A DNA stretch of 38,529 bases from a virus. Location of the stretch: positions 1 through 38,529 of the IMG/VR virus record IMGVR_UViG_3300025141_016741. One strand, written 5' to 3'. Positions within the stretch are counted from its first letter, which is position 1. Every line of letters starts with the position of its first letter. The notes beneath the pieces are model-generated. The model was given only the letters and a program-made list of their open reading frames with translations, did not search any database and was not told where the DNA came from. Both the position numbers and the translations under genes were made by a program. Positions 23,806 through 31,348 of the stretch are shown here, one piece after another.

Positions 23806-24530
23806 AAAAAAGAAAAAGAATAAAGAGAAAGCCCGGTCAAAAAAGTGTTTTGTACTTTAACAAAGATACAGAAGTTTCGATTGTTTCTTTCTTAGAGTCA
23901 AAAAGCAAAAAAGAAAGAGAAAATGTCTATAAGCTGGAAATACTTCCAGCCATGGAAAAGCTAGTAGAAAGCTTAATTTATGTTTATGGCTTTAAGTCAC
24001 CCCTTATGACGACCCCTGAGCTTATTGACGAAGGTTGCTTTTTTCTTTATAATTCATTGCACAAGTGGAACCCAGACAAAGGAAGCAAAGCATTTTCTTA
24101 CTTTAATGTGGTAGCAAAAAACTTTCTTATCAATACGACAAATAATCATAGAAAGAAGTATTTCAAGCATGTGCACTTAGACGATGTAAAATCAGTAAGT
24201 GGTGATATTAAGAAGCAAATTAGCAATTATGTAGAGCTTCCTTCTACTGAAGAGCTTATGATTATTCATGAAATTCGGGCAGAAAAAGTAGGAAGAGTAA
24301 AAAAGATAAGAGGACATCTAACAGATGATAGAGATCTTATAACAATTAGCGCTGTAGAAAGATTATTTGATGCAGCGAAAGAGCTTGATTTCATAAACAA
24401 GCAGTCTATCTATGTGTACCTTTCGGAAATTTCAGGATTAGAAAAGAAGCACATTTCGCAGTCCATGAGCAGAATTAGAAAGATATACTCAAGAATTGTT
24501 GTTGAGGAAAAAGAGACCAGTGAATTCTAA
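23802..24530 (+). CDS. Phage RNA polymerase sigma factor (late-transcription type)
   Basis: A 242-residue sigma70-like factor. Residues 1-20 are strongly basic. The region-2 equivalent spans about residues 45-115: EKLVESLIYVYGF, then LYNSLHKWNPDKGSKAFSYF and VVAKNFLINTTNNHRKKYF, where the last parts match the sigma region 2 helices for -10 recognition and melting. VYLSEISGLEKKHISQSMSR near the C-terminus looks like a helix-turn-helix-type region 4 or a shorter substitute. The pattern resembles the gp55-type late sigma factors of T4-superfamily phages. Its place immediately upstream of the baseplate genes fits control of late genes. Confidence 0.7.
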   Translation: MKKRKRIKRKPGQKSVLYFNKDTEVSIVSFLESKSKKERENVYKLEILPAMEKLVESLIYVYGFKSPLMTTPELIDEGCFFLYNSLHKWNPDKGSKAFSYFNVVAKNFLINTTNNHRKKYFKHVHLDDVKSVSGDIKKQISNYVELPSTEELMIIHEIRAEKVGRVKKIRGHLTDDRDLITISAVERLFDAAKELDFINKQSIYVYLSEISGLEKKHISQSMSRIRKIYSRIVVEEKETSEF

Positions 24531-24903
24531 AGATATCAAAAAAATTGAAAAAATGCTTGACAATGATAAAAAAGCTGAGAAAAAAATCAAAGACTTTGAA
24601 AAGACACTGGAATCAGCAAAGTCAGCAGATCCTAAAAAACTACATTTATGGCTAGAAATTTATAACAATGCCACCAATGATAGAACATGTGCTTCTGCTC
24701 TTTTTGCTCAAGCGTTTGCTCAGCTAGGAACATCAGCAGCCGATCACATGTCAATGGGCCCTACTCTTGTAAAATATCTAGAAAGAATGACGAAAGCAAA
24801 CGAGCAATTAATTGCTTTAGCACAGATTATTTCTAAAGAAATGGAAGCTATTAGCCAGGTAAATACAGATTCTATTTTTGAGCAGATAGAGGAAACGACA
24901 TGA
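24520..24903 (+). CDS. Small helical protein overlapping the sigma factor gene
   Basis: A 127-residue, helix-rich protein of unknown function. Residues 1-40 are lysine-rich and coiled-coil-like (DKKAEKKIKDFEKTLES); then LHLWLEIYNNATNDRTCA and LVKYLERMTKANEQLIALAQ are amphipathic helices. The start is the GTG at 24520, with GAGGAAA upstream, 11 bases inside the sigma gene; a TTG at 24496 is less likely. T4-type late transcription needs a small co-activator (gp33) beside gp55, so this gene is a candidate partner by position and size only. A structural or chaperone role for the following spike gene is the alternative. Confidence 0.55.
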   Translation: MNSKDIKKIEKMLDNDKKAEKKIKDFEKTLESAKSADPKKLHLWLEIYNNATNDRTCASALFAQAFAQLGTSAADHMSMGPTLVKYLERMTKANEQLIALAQIISKEMEAISQVNTDSIFEQIEETT

Positions 24904-26564
24904 GCAGACGTCTTATAGCTCAAAGAGGACTCAAAGGATTAGACAATGATCTAACTCAAAGAATTTCATCTTCAGAAGAAGTTAAAGTGTCCCAGGCACA
25001 AATATTCTACAAGGCGCTAGTAATAGACACTATTAGTGATCCTTCTTTACCTATGGAGGAAGATACGCCGAGAACAGAAAACTTTGAAAGCTTATCTTCT
25101 GTAGAAAAGAAAAGATTTATGACAGCACCAAGAAATTCTTTATTATGTCGCTTAATAAAGGAGGGCGACGGTGTAGAAGTAGACACTTTTGTCTGTTATC
25201 CTTTTTTCTCTTCGCATGTGGCTTTGCCAGCTAAACCGGGTGAAGTAGTTTGGCTTATGAGAGAAAATATGAGCGATCCTGCAAAGCAAAAAAATTATTG
25301 GATGACAAGAGTCGCAGGAGAGCTTGGTTTAGAAGATGCCAATTTTACATCTTATACAAGAAACATCCAGATCTCCCATACAGGATCCATAAGCCCAGAA
25401 GGCAGAAAAGCTCTATTCCCCAACCAGACTCCAGGACTTGGAGCTGAAGAAAAATTTGATGAAAGTCTTGACGACCCGAACGGTTTGGCACCTTACTTAG
25501 ATAAGTCACCTGAATCAAACTCAGTCGTACATGAACCTGTGCCTCGTCTTACAAAGCGCCCAGGAGATCTAACACTACAGGGTTCTAACAATACAGCTAT
25601 TATTTTAGGCACTGATAGAGAGGCGGGCACGTATAATCTGTCTAATAGGCCAGACAAGCCTACAAATTCAAATGCTTCAAAAAAGATTGACAATAATTCA
25701 AAAATAGGATCTATCGATATTGTTGTTGGAAGAGGAAGGTACTTTGAGCCTGACACTGATGTTGCAAAGTCTAGCAGAAAAAGTGCTGAAGCATCTGGAG
25801 TAAAAAATAGCACCCAACCTTTTATTGTTGAAAATAGCTTAGAATCAAAATATGAAACTGATAAAAATCCTGCAATGACTCAAGATGTTGTGGCTATTTC
25901 CGAAGATGAAGATCAACCAGAGCCAGGAAATAGACTTACTAATCCAGCCGAAGGCGACCCAGATTTTCTTGTAGATGCATGTCGAATTTATGCAGCAGAA
26001 AACACAGCAGTAGATGTAAATCTAGGTCTAGACCAAATTATTCCTACTAAAATTCAAGGAGGGAAGTTTGAGTCGTCTTCCGGACCATCAATTGCGGTAA
26101 AGTCAGACCACATAAGGATTGTTGCAAGAAAAGCCCCGAACGAAAAGGCAAAAGCCGACTTATTGCCAAAAGGTTTCGAAGGCGTTAATGGAACAATCCG
26201 AATTGTCAAAGAGGGCGATGCTAGTTCTGATTTGTCAAGTATCATAATGGAAGCTGACGGAACTATACAAATAAGTGGTTCAAAGATTTTCTTGGGTCGT
26301 GCCACTAGCGATGGTGGGAACGGAAAAGGGCCGGGTGAAGGAGAGTCGCAACCGTATGTGAGATACTCAGACTTAGAAAAATTATGGCAAGACACAATGA
26401 CAGCGCTAGATTCTTTTTGTCAAACGCTCTCAACGCATACAACTCCTGGGTACGGAGCTCCTTCGCCACAAATTACATCTGCTGCTGCTACACTCAAAGG
26501 TGAGATCGCAAGCTTAAAGCAGGCAATTACAACTGTAAAGTCAGAAAGAATCTTTGGAGAATAA
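24900..26564 (+). CDS. Baseplate spike/hub protein (gp5/gpV-like)
   Basis: A 554-residue protein. FVCYPFFSSHVALPAKPGEV (about residues 97-116) and VVWLMRENM fit the OB-fold that anchors central spike proteins to the hub. The middle (about 170-370) is low in order and rich in Pro, Asp, Ser and Asn. IAVKSDHIRIVARK and IIMEADGTIQISGSKIFLGR (near 400-465) are repeated short beta strands like the spike beta-helix of gpV/gp5, with the familiar ISGSKIFLG ending. A helical tail of about 65 residues follows. It lies before a gp25-type wedge gene as in many myoviruses. No lysozyme domain like that of T4 gp5 is visible. Confidence 0.7.
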   Translation: MSRRLIAQRGLKGLDNDLTQRISSSEEVKVSQAQIFYKALVIDTISDPSLPMEEDTPRTENFESLSSVEKKRFMTAPRNSLLCRLIKEGDGVEVDTFVCYPFFSSHVALPAKPGEVVWLMRENMSDPAKQKNYWMTRVAGELGLEDANFTSYTRNIQISHTGSISPEGRKALFPNQTPGLGAEEKFDESLDDPNGLAPYLDKSPESNSVVHEPVPRLTKRPGDLTLQGSNNTAIILGTDREAGTYNLSNRPDKPTNSNASKKIDNNSKIGSIDIVVGRGRYFEPDTDVAKSSRKSAEASGVKNSTQPFIVENSLESKYETDKNPAMTQDVVAISEDEDQPEPGNRLTNPAEGDPDFLVDACRIYAAENTAVDVNLGLDQIIPTKIQGGKFESSSGPSIAVKSDHIRIVARKAPNEKAKADLLPKGFEGVNGTIRIVKEGDASSDLSSIIMEADGTIQISGSKIFLGRATSDGGNGKGPGEGESQPYVRYSDLEKLWQDTMTALDSFCQTLSTHTTPGYGAPSPQITSAAATLKGEIASLKQAITTVKSERIFGE

Positions 26565-26566
26565 TA

Positions 26567-26830
26567 ATGTCACTATCATCAGCAAAGTCTAAGCTAGAAA
26601 AAGATATTAAAAAAGCATACTCTGATTCCAAAAAAGCAGGAGCCGTCGACGGAGCCAATCCTGACTCTATTATCAATACTCTTGCAAACGGAATTGGAAA
26701 TGCAATTCATAATTTTATGCTTCAAGCACAAGTAAGCGTTACTGTATCAGTTCCGCCTGAGATGACATCTCCGCCGCCTGCTGCTTCTTTGATTCCTACA
26801 ACTTGCATGGGCAAGGGAAACCTGACGTGA
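26567..26830 (+). CDS. Small baseplate-region protein, single repeat copy
   Basis: An 87-residue protein of unknown function between the spike and wedge genes. Residues 3-64 form one copy of a repeat also found twice in the next gene: SAKSKLEKDIKKAY, then a GAxDGAxPDSII turn, then a helix ending in an alternating hydrophobic strand VSVTVSVPP. A Pro-rich linker leads to the ending MGKGNLT. The start follows GGAG with the right distance. Size and place, next to the spike, recall tip or hub accessory proteins, but there is no recognisable PAAR motif. Confidence 0.65.
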   Translation: MSLSSAKSKLEKDIKKAYSDSKKAGAVDGANPDSIINTLANGIGNAIHNFMLQAQVSVTVSVPPEMTSPPPAASLIPTTCMGKGNLT

Positions 26831-27281
26831 GAGATATATGTCGTTACAATCAGCAAAAAGCAAGCTAACATCAGAAATAAAAAAGGCCTTGACTGAGCAA
26901 AAAAATGCCGGCGCTAAAGACGGAGCATCTCCTCAATCAATAGTATCTGATTATTCTAAAACAGTTGCAGATGCGATAAAAGCATATATAGAGTCTGCTA
27001 CTGTGGTTGGAAGCGCTACTGTTCCGCCTAGAATAGGCCCAACGCCTACGTTCGGTGTAGGGAACGCAGCTGGAGGCCCTGAGGTTTTCTCTAATGGAAA
27101 AGTAAGCTTTACGACTAATTCTGCTCTAAAGTCTGCTCTAGACTCAGCTCAAAACAAGTCTAAGGATGAAGGAGCAAAAGATGGCGCAAGCCCTGATTCT
27201 ATTATCTCTACACTGGCAAAGGAAATAACAGAAGGAATTCATAGTTTTGCTACAACAGCAATGGTCACCATCGATCTTCCT
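26573..27281 (+). repeat. Three copies of a ~60-residue coding repeat in two genes
   Basis: Copies lie at about 26573-26758, 26844-27023 and 27120-27281. Common core: S-A-x-S-x-L, a Lys/Gln/Asp-rich helix, the turn GAxDGAxP(D/Q)SI, a helix with A/G-I-H/K, then an alternating V/T strand. The first copy is a whole gene, the other two sit in the next gene. The copies differ at many positions, so this is an old domain duplication. Confidence 0.75.
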
Positions 27282-27401
27282 ACAACACCTGGCAAACCTG
27301 TTATAGGGTTTATGATGTTGACGTCTCCATCACCGGTACCACCACCTATACCTGCTACTACTATGGGCACGGTGGGGAAGGGAGTAGGCAATTTATCATA
27401 A
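26838..27401 (+). CDS. Baseplate-region protein with two repeat copies
   Basis: A 187-residue protein of unknown function. Residues 3-62 and 95-148 are two copies of the repeat that makes up the preceding 87-residue protein. The cores are NAGAKDGASPQSIVSDY and DEGAKDGASPDSIISTL. A Gly/Pro/Ser/Thr-rich linker (63-94) joins them, and a proline-rich end leads to GKGVGNLS, close to GKGNLT of its neighbour. It looks like a fusion of two one-copy genes. A structural part at the spike-wedge contact is the likely role (context). A 57-base gap follows. Confidence 0.65.
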   Translation: MSLQSAKSKLTSEIKKALTEQKNAGAKDGASPQSIVSDYSKTVADAIKAYIESATVVGSATVPPRIGPTPTFGVGNAAGGPEVFSNGKVSFTTNSALKSALDSAQNKSKDEGAKDGASPDSIISTLAKEITEGIHSFATTAMVTIDLPTTPGKPVIGFMMLTSPSPVPPPIPATTMGTVGKGVGNLS

Positions 27402-27458
27402 TGAAGATTCGGCCTAGAAGTACTTTCAATTTTTGATATTTAGTAACCGAGGTCTGAA

Positions 27459-27944
27459 ATGCCAGCAGCAAAAAAAACCTATAGCTTTAAATCGGTAGGG
27501 CAACTTGAAGAAACTGTCGACAATATAATAAAAGAAACAGCTGTCAATTTACCGATTGGGCTCTTGACGCCGCTATCTTTTAGTCCGACAGGAAATTCAA
27601 TGTTTAGAATGTCTACAGACATTGGCGAACAAATAAAAGATAATTTGCGTAATCTACTTTCTACAAACAAAGGAGAAAGGCTGATGATAGCTGACTTTGG
27701 CACAAATCTAAAAGAACTGGCTTATGATATATCGACAGAAGAGACAGACTCAATAGCAATCAAAAGAATAGCTGATTCTGTAGGAAGATATATGCCTTTT
27801 GTTGAATTGAATACATTTGTGCCAAATTTACAAAGATCTCCAGCGGGCGACGTGGTGCTAAGTACTATAACAATAGGGTACGATGTTCCAGGTGCAGGAA
27901 TTACGGGAGAGCTATTAGAGATAGCTTTGGTGGTGACTAGTTAA
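27459..27944 (+). CDS. 25: Baseplate wedge protein, GPW/gp25 family
   Basis: A 161-residue protein. IKDNLRNLLSTNKGERLMIA followed by DFGTNLKELAYD is the typical GPW/gp25 core (NL-x-LL-T-xxGER-x5-FG-x-L). After it come the helix IAIKRIADSVGRYMPFVELN and the two-stranded end VVLSTITIGYDVPG. T4 gp25 is 132 residues; this one has a longer N-terminus. It joins the sheath-initiating side of the baseplate wedge and lies directly before a gp6-type gene, the standard order. The symbol is given by analogy with T4. Confidence 0.85.
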   Translation: MPAAKKTYSFKSVGQLEETVDNIIKETAVNLPIGLLTPLSFSPTGNSMFRMSTDIGEQIKDNLRNLLSTNKGERLMIADFGTNLKELAYDISTEETDSIAIKRIADSVGRYMPFVELNTFVPNLQRSPAGDVVLSTITIGYDVPGAGITGELLEIALVVTS

Positions 27945-27945
27945 A

Positions 27946-29790
27946 ATGGCGTATCAACTCAAAAAGAAGCTCAAGAAAGAGCAGAATAGAACTTATACTG
28001 CAAGAGACTTTGAGTCTCTAAGACAGCAACTTCTAAGTACAGCTAGAACATATTTTCCGGATAAAATACAAGATTTTTCTGAACCTTCTGTCGGAGGAAT
28101 GTTCTTAGACTTTGCTGCAACAGTCGGTGATTCATTAAATTATTATCTTGATCACTCTTTTAGAGAGCTAGATCCATTTAGGGCAACTGAGACAGACAAC
28201 ATTATTACTCACTTAGAGAATGCCGGTGTAGATATAGTCGGAGCTTCGCCTTCTGTAGTTCTTCTAAAGTTCCAGATCACAGTGCCCGCTCAACTCATAA
28301 ACAATGAGTATCTACCAAAAAGATCTGCAATGCCTATTTTTCTTGCAGGAACACAGACGTCTTCAGCATCAGGAATACCTTTCACAACAATAAATGACAT
28401 AGACTTTTCGGAAAAAGATGAGGACGGCGCTTTTGTTTGCAAATATGCAATTGCCTCTACAGACGCCAGCGGAGCTCCATCATCTTTTTTTGTAACAGGA
28501 GAAGTTTACGCAGTTTCTGGCCAGATAAGAACTGAGTCCATAACTTTAGGCGATGATTTTGTTGCATTTAGGGAGATGCAGCTAGCAGAAAAAAATATTA
28601 CGTCAATACTGTCAGTAACAGACACAGAGCTTAATAAATATTTTCATGTCTCTTCCTTGAGTGAAGACACAGCTTTTGAAAAAGTTAAGAATAATGATGC
28701 CGATTCAAGTCAAGTTCCTTATTACATAAGAGTGGTCGCTGCACCCTATAGATTTGTAAGATTTTATAGCCCAATAACACAGCTGACAACGCTAAGGTTT
28801 GGATCAGGTGATGCTTCATCTTTAGACGACGATATTGTCCCTGACCCTAGTGATCTTGCTTTAAACTTATACGGTAAAACAACAGTTCCCAGGTTTAGCA
28901 TAAATCCTGAAAACTTACTAAAAACCCAGACACTAGGAATATCTCCTAAAGGGACGACTCTCAATATTACATACCGACATGGTGGCGGGCTTTCTCATAA
29001 CGTATCTGAGGGTCAAATTGAGCAAATTGATTTTCTATCGATATCTTTTAGAAGAAGCCCCACTGCGGCCGACGCGCTATCTGTCAGGCAATCAGTTAGC
29101 GTAACTAATTTACAGTCCGCTTCAGGAGGAGATAGTGCCCCGACCTTACAAGACTTGCAGCTAAGAATTCCAAGTGCTAGAAAGTCCCAGCGTCGTGTGG
29201 TCTCAAGAGAAGACTTGCTCGCAAGAGTCTATTCACTACCTAGTGAGTTTGGACGCATCTATAGGGCTTCGCTAACTGATAACCCTGTAAACCCTATGTC
29301 TGCAATACTTTATGTTTTATCACGAGATCAAAAAGGGCATCTTGCAGTCTCGCCTGACTCTTTAAAGAAGAATATTCAAACTTATCTCAATGAGCTTCGA
29401 CTTATAGGCGACTCTATTGATATACTAGATGCAAAAATTATAAACTTTGGAGTGAAATACAGTGTTCACGTAGCAGAAAATGCAAATAAAGCGCAAGTTA
29501 TTACAGACATCAATTCTAGAATATCATCTATCATGTCTAGACAGTTTTTCAATATAGACCAACCTATCATCATAGACAATATTACAAATATGATTATCAA
29601 TACTAATTTTGTGGTTTCTTTGATAGACTTGCAAGTCTTTCCGAGGGCTGGAGAAGTAGAAGGAAGAACATACAATGCATCGGGATTTGACTTTAAGCAA
29701 AGCAGCAAAAAAGGGATAATAATGCCAGGAAGAGGAACGATTTTTGAGCTAAAATTCCCTGACTTTGACATTATAGGCACAGCATACTAA
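27946..29790 (+). CDS. 6: Baseplate wedge protein, gp6/baseplate-J-like
   Basis: A 614-residue structural protein. The opening, TARDFESLRQQLLSTARTYF then SEPSVGGMFLDFAATVGDSL, is typical of gp6/J-type wedge proteins, where a helix pair and the GxxFLDFxA segment make the core dimer. YYLDHSFRELDPFRATETDN continues the family pattern, and VVSREDLLARVYSLPSEFGR and YLNELRLIGDSIDILDAKI in the second half match the later domain. T4 gp6 is 660 residues, so the length agrees. It forms the ring of the baseplate wedges with the gp25-type protein. The symbol is by analogy with T4. Confidence 0.8.
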   Translation: MAYQLKKKLKKEQNRTYTARDFESLRQQLLSTARTYFPDKIQDFSEPSVGGMFLDFAATVGDSLNYYLDHSFRELDPFRATETDNIITHLENAGVDIVGASPSVVLLKFQITVPAQLINNEYLPKRSAMPIFLAGTQTSSASGIPFTTINDIDFSEKDEDGAFVCKYAIASTDASGAPSSFFVTGEVYAVSGQIRTESITLGDDFVAFREMQLAEKNITSILSVTDTELNKYFHVSSLSEDTAFEKVKNNDADSSQVPYYIRVVAAPYRFVRFYSPITQLTTLRFGSGDASSLDDDIVPDPSDLALNLYGKTTVPRFSINPENLLKTQTLGISPKGTTLNITYRHGGGLSHNVSEGQIEQIDFLSISFRRSPTAADALSVRQSVSVTNLQSASGGDSAPTLQDLQLRIPSARKSQRRVVSREDLLARVYSLPSEFGRIYRASLTDNPVNPMSAILYVLSRDQKGHLAVSPDSLKKNIQTYLNELRLIGDSIDILDAKIINFGVKYSVHVAENANKAQVITDINSRISSIMSRQFFNIDQPIIIDNITNMIINTNFVVSLIDLQVFPRAGEVEGRTYNASGFDFKQSSKKGIIMPGRGTIFELKFPDFDIIGTAY

Positions 29791-29800
29791 GGAAATTTAA

Positions 29801-31345
29801 ATGATTATTATTTGCACCGGAACAGCTGATACCTACATCACAGACAAGATTATTGATGGAAACTTTAGAGCCAAAGATGCTAATGTTGGCCAGGCATCTA
29901 CGTTAGACTTATTCAAGCTTTACAATGAAACAAAGCTTTCTGGCACAGGATCACAATTAGAAGTTTCTCGCGCCCTTATGAAATTTGATCTCAACCCTGT
30001 GTGGAATCTGACTGGTTCAATTTTAGACATAAGATCATCTAAATTTAATGCAAAACTAGTAATGAAAGATGTAATGACTGGTCATGCGATCCCAAGAAAC
30101 TTTACACTTTCTGTTTTTCCTTTGTCACAATCTTTTGATGAAGGTGAAGGCATGGACACAGGAAAGTTTAGTGATGTCCATGTGGCTAATTTTTTAACTG
30201 CATCATATACATCTCAAAACAATGTGTGGTTTCTATCAGGAGCAAATCGAGGCGGTCTATTAGATTCTGTTGACATTGATTATATTTCATCGGGTAATCT
30301 GCTTGACGGTAGCGGTGTTGTTTCATTTGAGAAGAATCAAACATTTACTAAGGGTCCAGAAGATTTGTCGATTGACATAACACCGCTGATTTCAGCGACA
30401 ATAGCAGGACAAATTCACAATCACGGATTTAGACTTTCATATACATCTTCTGAAGAAGAAGATGCTAAGACACGATTTGTAAAAAGATTTGCGTCTAGGC
30501 ATGTAGCAAATCCATTTCTGCGCCCTAGGATAGAAGTTCGCTTTGACGATACAATTCAAGACAATCACCAAGATTTTTATTTTGATACTAGCGGAACACT
30601 TTTTCTAAATTCTTTCGTAAGATCGAGCGCAGCAAATCTTGTAAGTGGGTCTTCTTTGACAGATGTTGCAGGATCAAACTGCTTTGTTTTGCACCTAAAC
30701 AAAGGCTTGTACAATCTATACGTCACAGGAAGTCAGCACACCGCGGGTTCAGCAGATGCAGCACAAGCAGGAGTCTATTCAGCATCTTTTGCAATAGCCT
30801 CTAATGAGTCTACAAAATATAATAAGCGAGACAGCATTGCCAAGCTTCTGAGAGAGAAAGGGGAAGTAGAGTTCACGACATATTGGAACTCAGTGGACGG
30901 AACAGTCACTTATCATACTGGAAGTGTTACTATCAAACAACCTGTTAGAAAAGGAGGCCAGTTCATATCTAGAGAGCCTCAAATAGTTATCGATGGCGCT
31001 TCTACAGAATACCACAAAAAAGACACTGTAAGATTTCGTTTATGGGGCAATGATTTACTAGCTGAAGACAATGCTCCTGTTCGCGGTCCATACGATACAC
31101 CCCCAGTAATTTTTGAAAAAGTATACTATCAAGTTGTTGATAGGGTTACAGAAAAAATAATCTTAGCATACGACGACGCCAATGACTCAACTCGTGTCTC
31201 TACAGATAGTGATGGAATGTTTTTTGACTTCAAAATGCAGTCCTTATACGAAGGAAGATCTTATGCCTTTGATTTCTATATTGTAGATAGAGGATCTAGC
31301 TATCTTATAAAAAATAGAGACACAGTATTTGTGGTCAAGGGGTAA
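29801..31345 (+). CDS. Virion structural protein (baseplate/tail), DNRLRE-like start
   Basis: A 514-residue protein that I infer to be structural from its place and its beta-rich make-up. The first 70 residues have ADTYITDKIIDG, ANVGQASTLDLFKL and VSRALMKFDLN; this resembles the DTYI...NYGxxxxL...RALLRFDL pattern of DNRLRE-type beta-sandwich domains found in adhesins and secreted proteins. The middle contains ITPLISATIAGQIHNHGFRL and a domain with RPRIEVRFDD, in keeping with that fold. The C-terminal 200 residues hold another beta-rich domain. There is no catalytic signature. AAGGAAA precedes the start. Confidence 0.55.
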   Translation: MIIICTGTADTYITDKIIDGNFRAKDANVGQASTLDLFKLYNETKLSGTGSQLEVSRALMKFDLNPVWNLTGSILDIRSSKFNAKLVMKDVMTGHAIPRNFTLSVFPLSQSFDEGEGMDTGKFSDVHVANFLTASYTSQNNVWFLSGANRGGLLDSVDIDYISSGNLLDGSGVVSFEKNQTFTKGPEDLSIDITPLISATIAGQIHNHGFRLSYTSSEEEDAKTRFVKRFASRHVANPFLRPRIEVRFDDTIQDNHQDFYFDTSGTLFLNSFVRSSAANLVSGSSLTDVAGSNCFVLHLNKGLYNLYVTGSQHTAGSADAAQAGVYSASFAIASNESTKYNKRDSIAKLLREKGEVEFTTYWNSVDGTVTYHTGSVTIKQPVRKGGQFISREPQIVIDGASTEYHKKDTVRFRLWGNDLLAEDNAPVRGPYDTPPVIFEKVYYQVVDRVTEKIILAYDDANDSTRVSTDSDGMFFDFKMQSLYEGRSYAFDFYIVDRGSSYLIKNRDTVFVVKG

Positions 31346-31348
31346 GCC

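Noticed and set aside
26567-26830. PAAR tip protein next to the spike
   Set aside because: The size and position fit, but no PAAR repeat or metal-binding His/Cys set is present.
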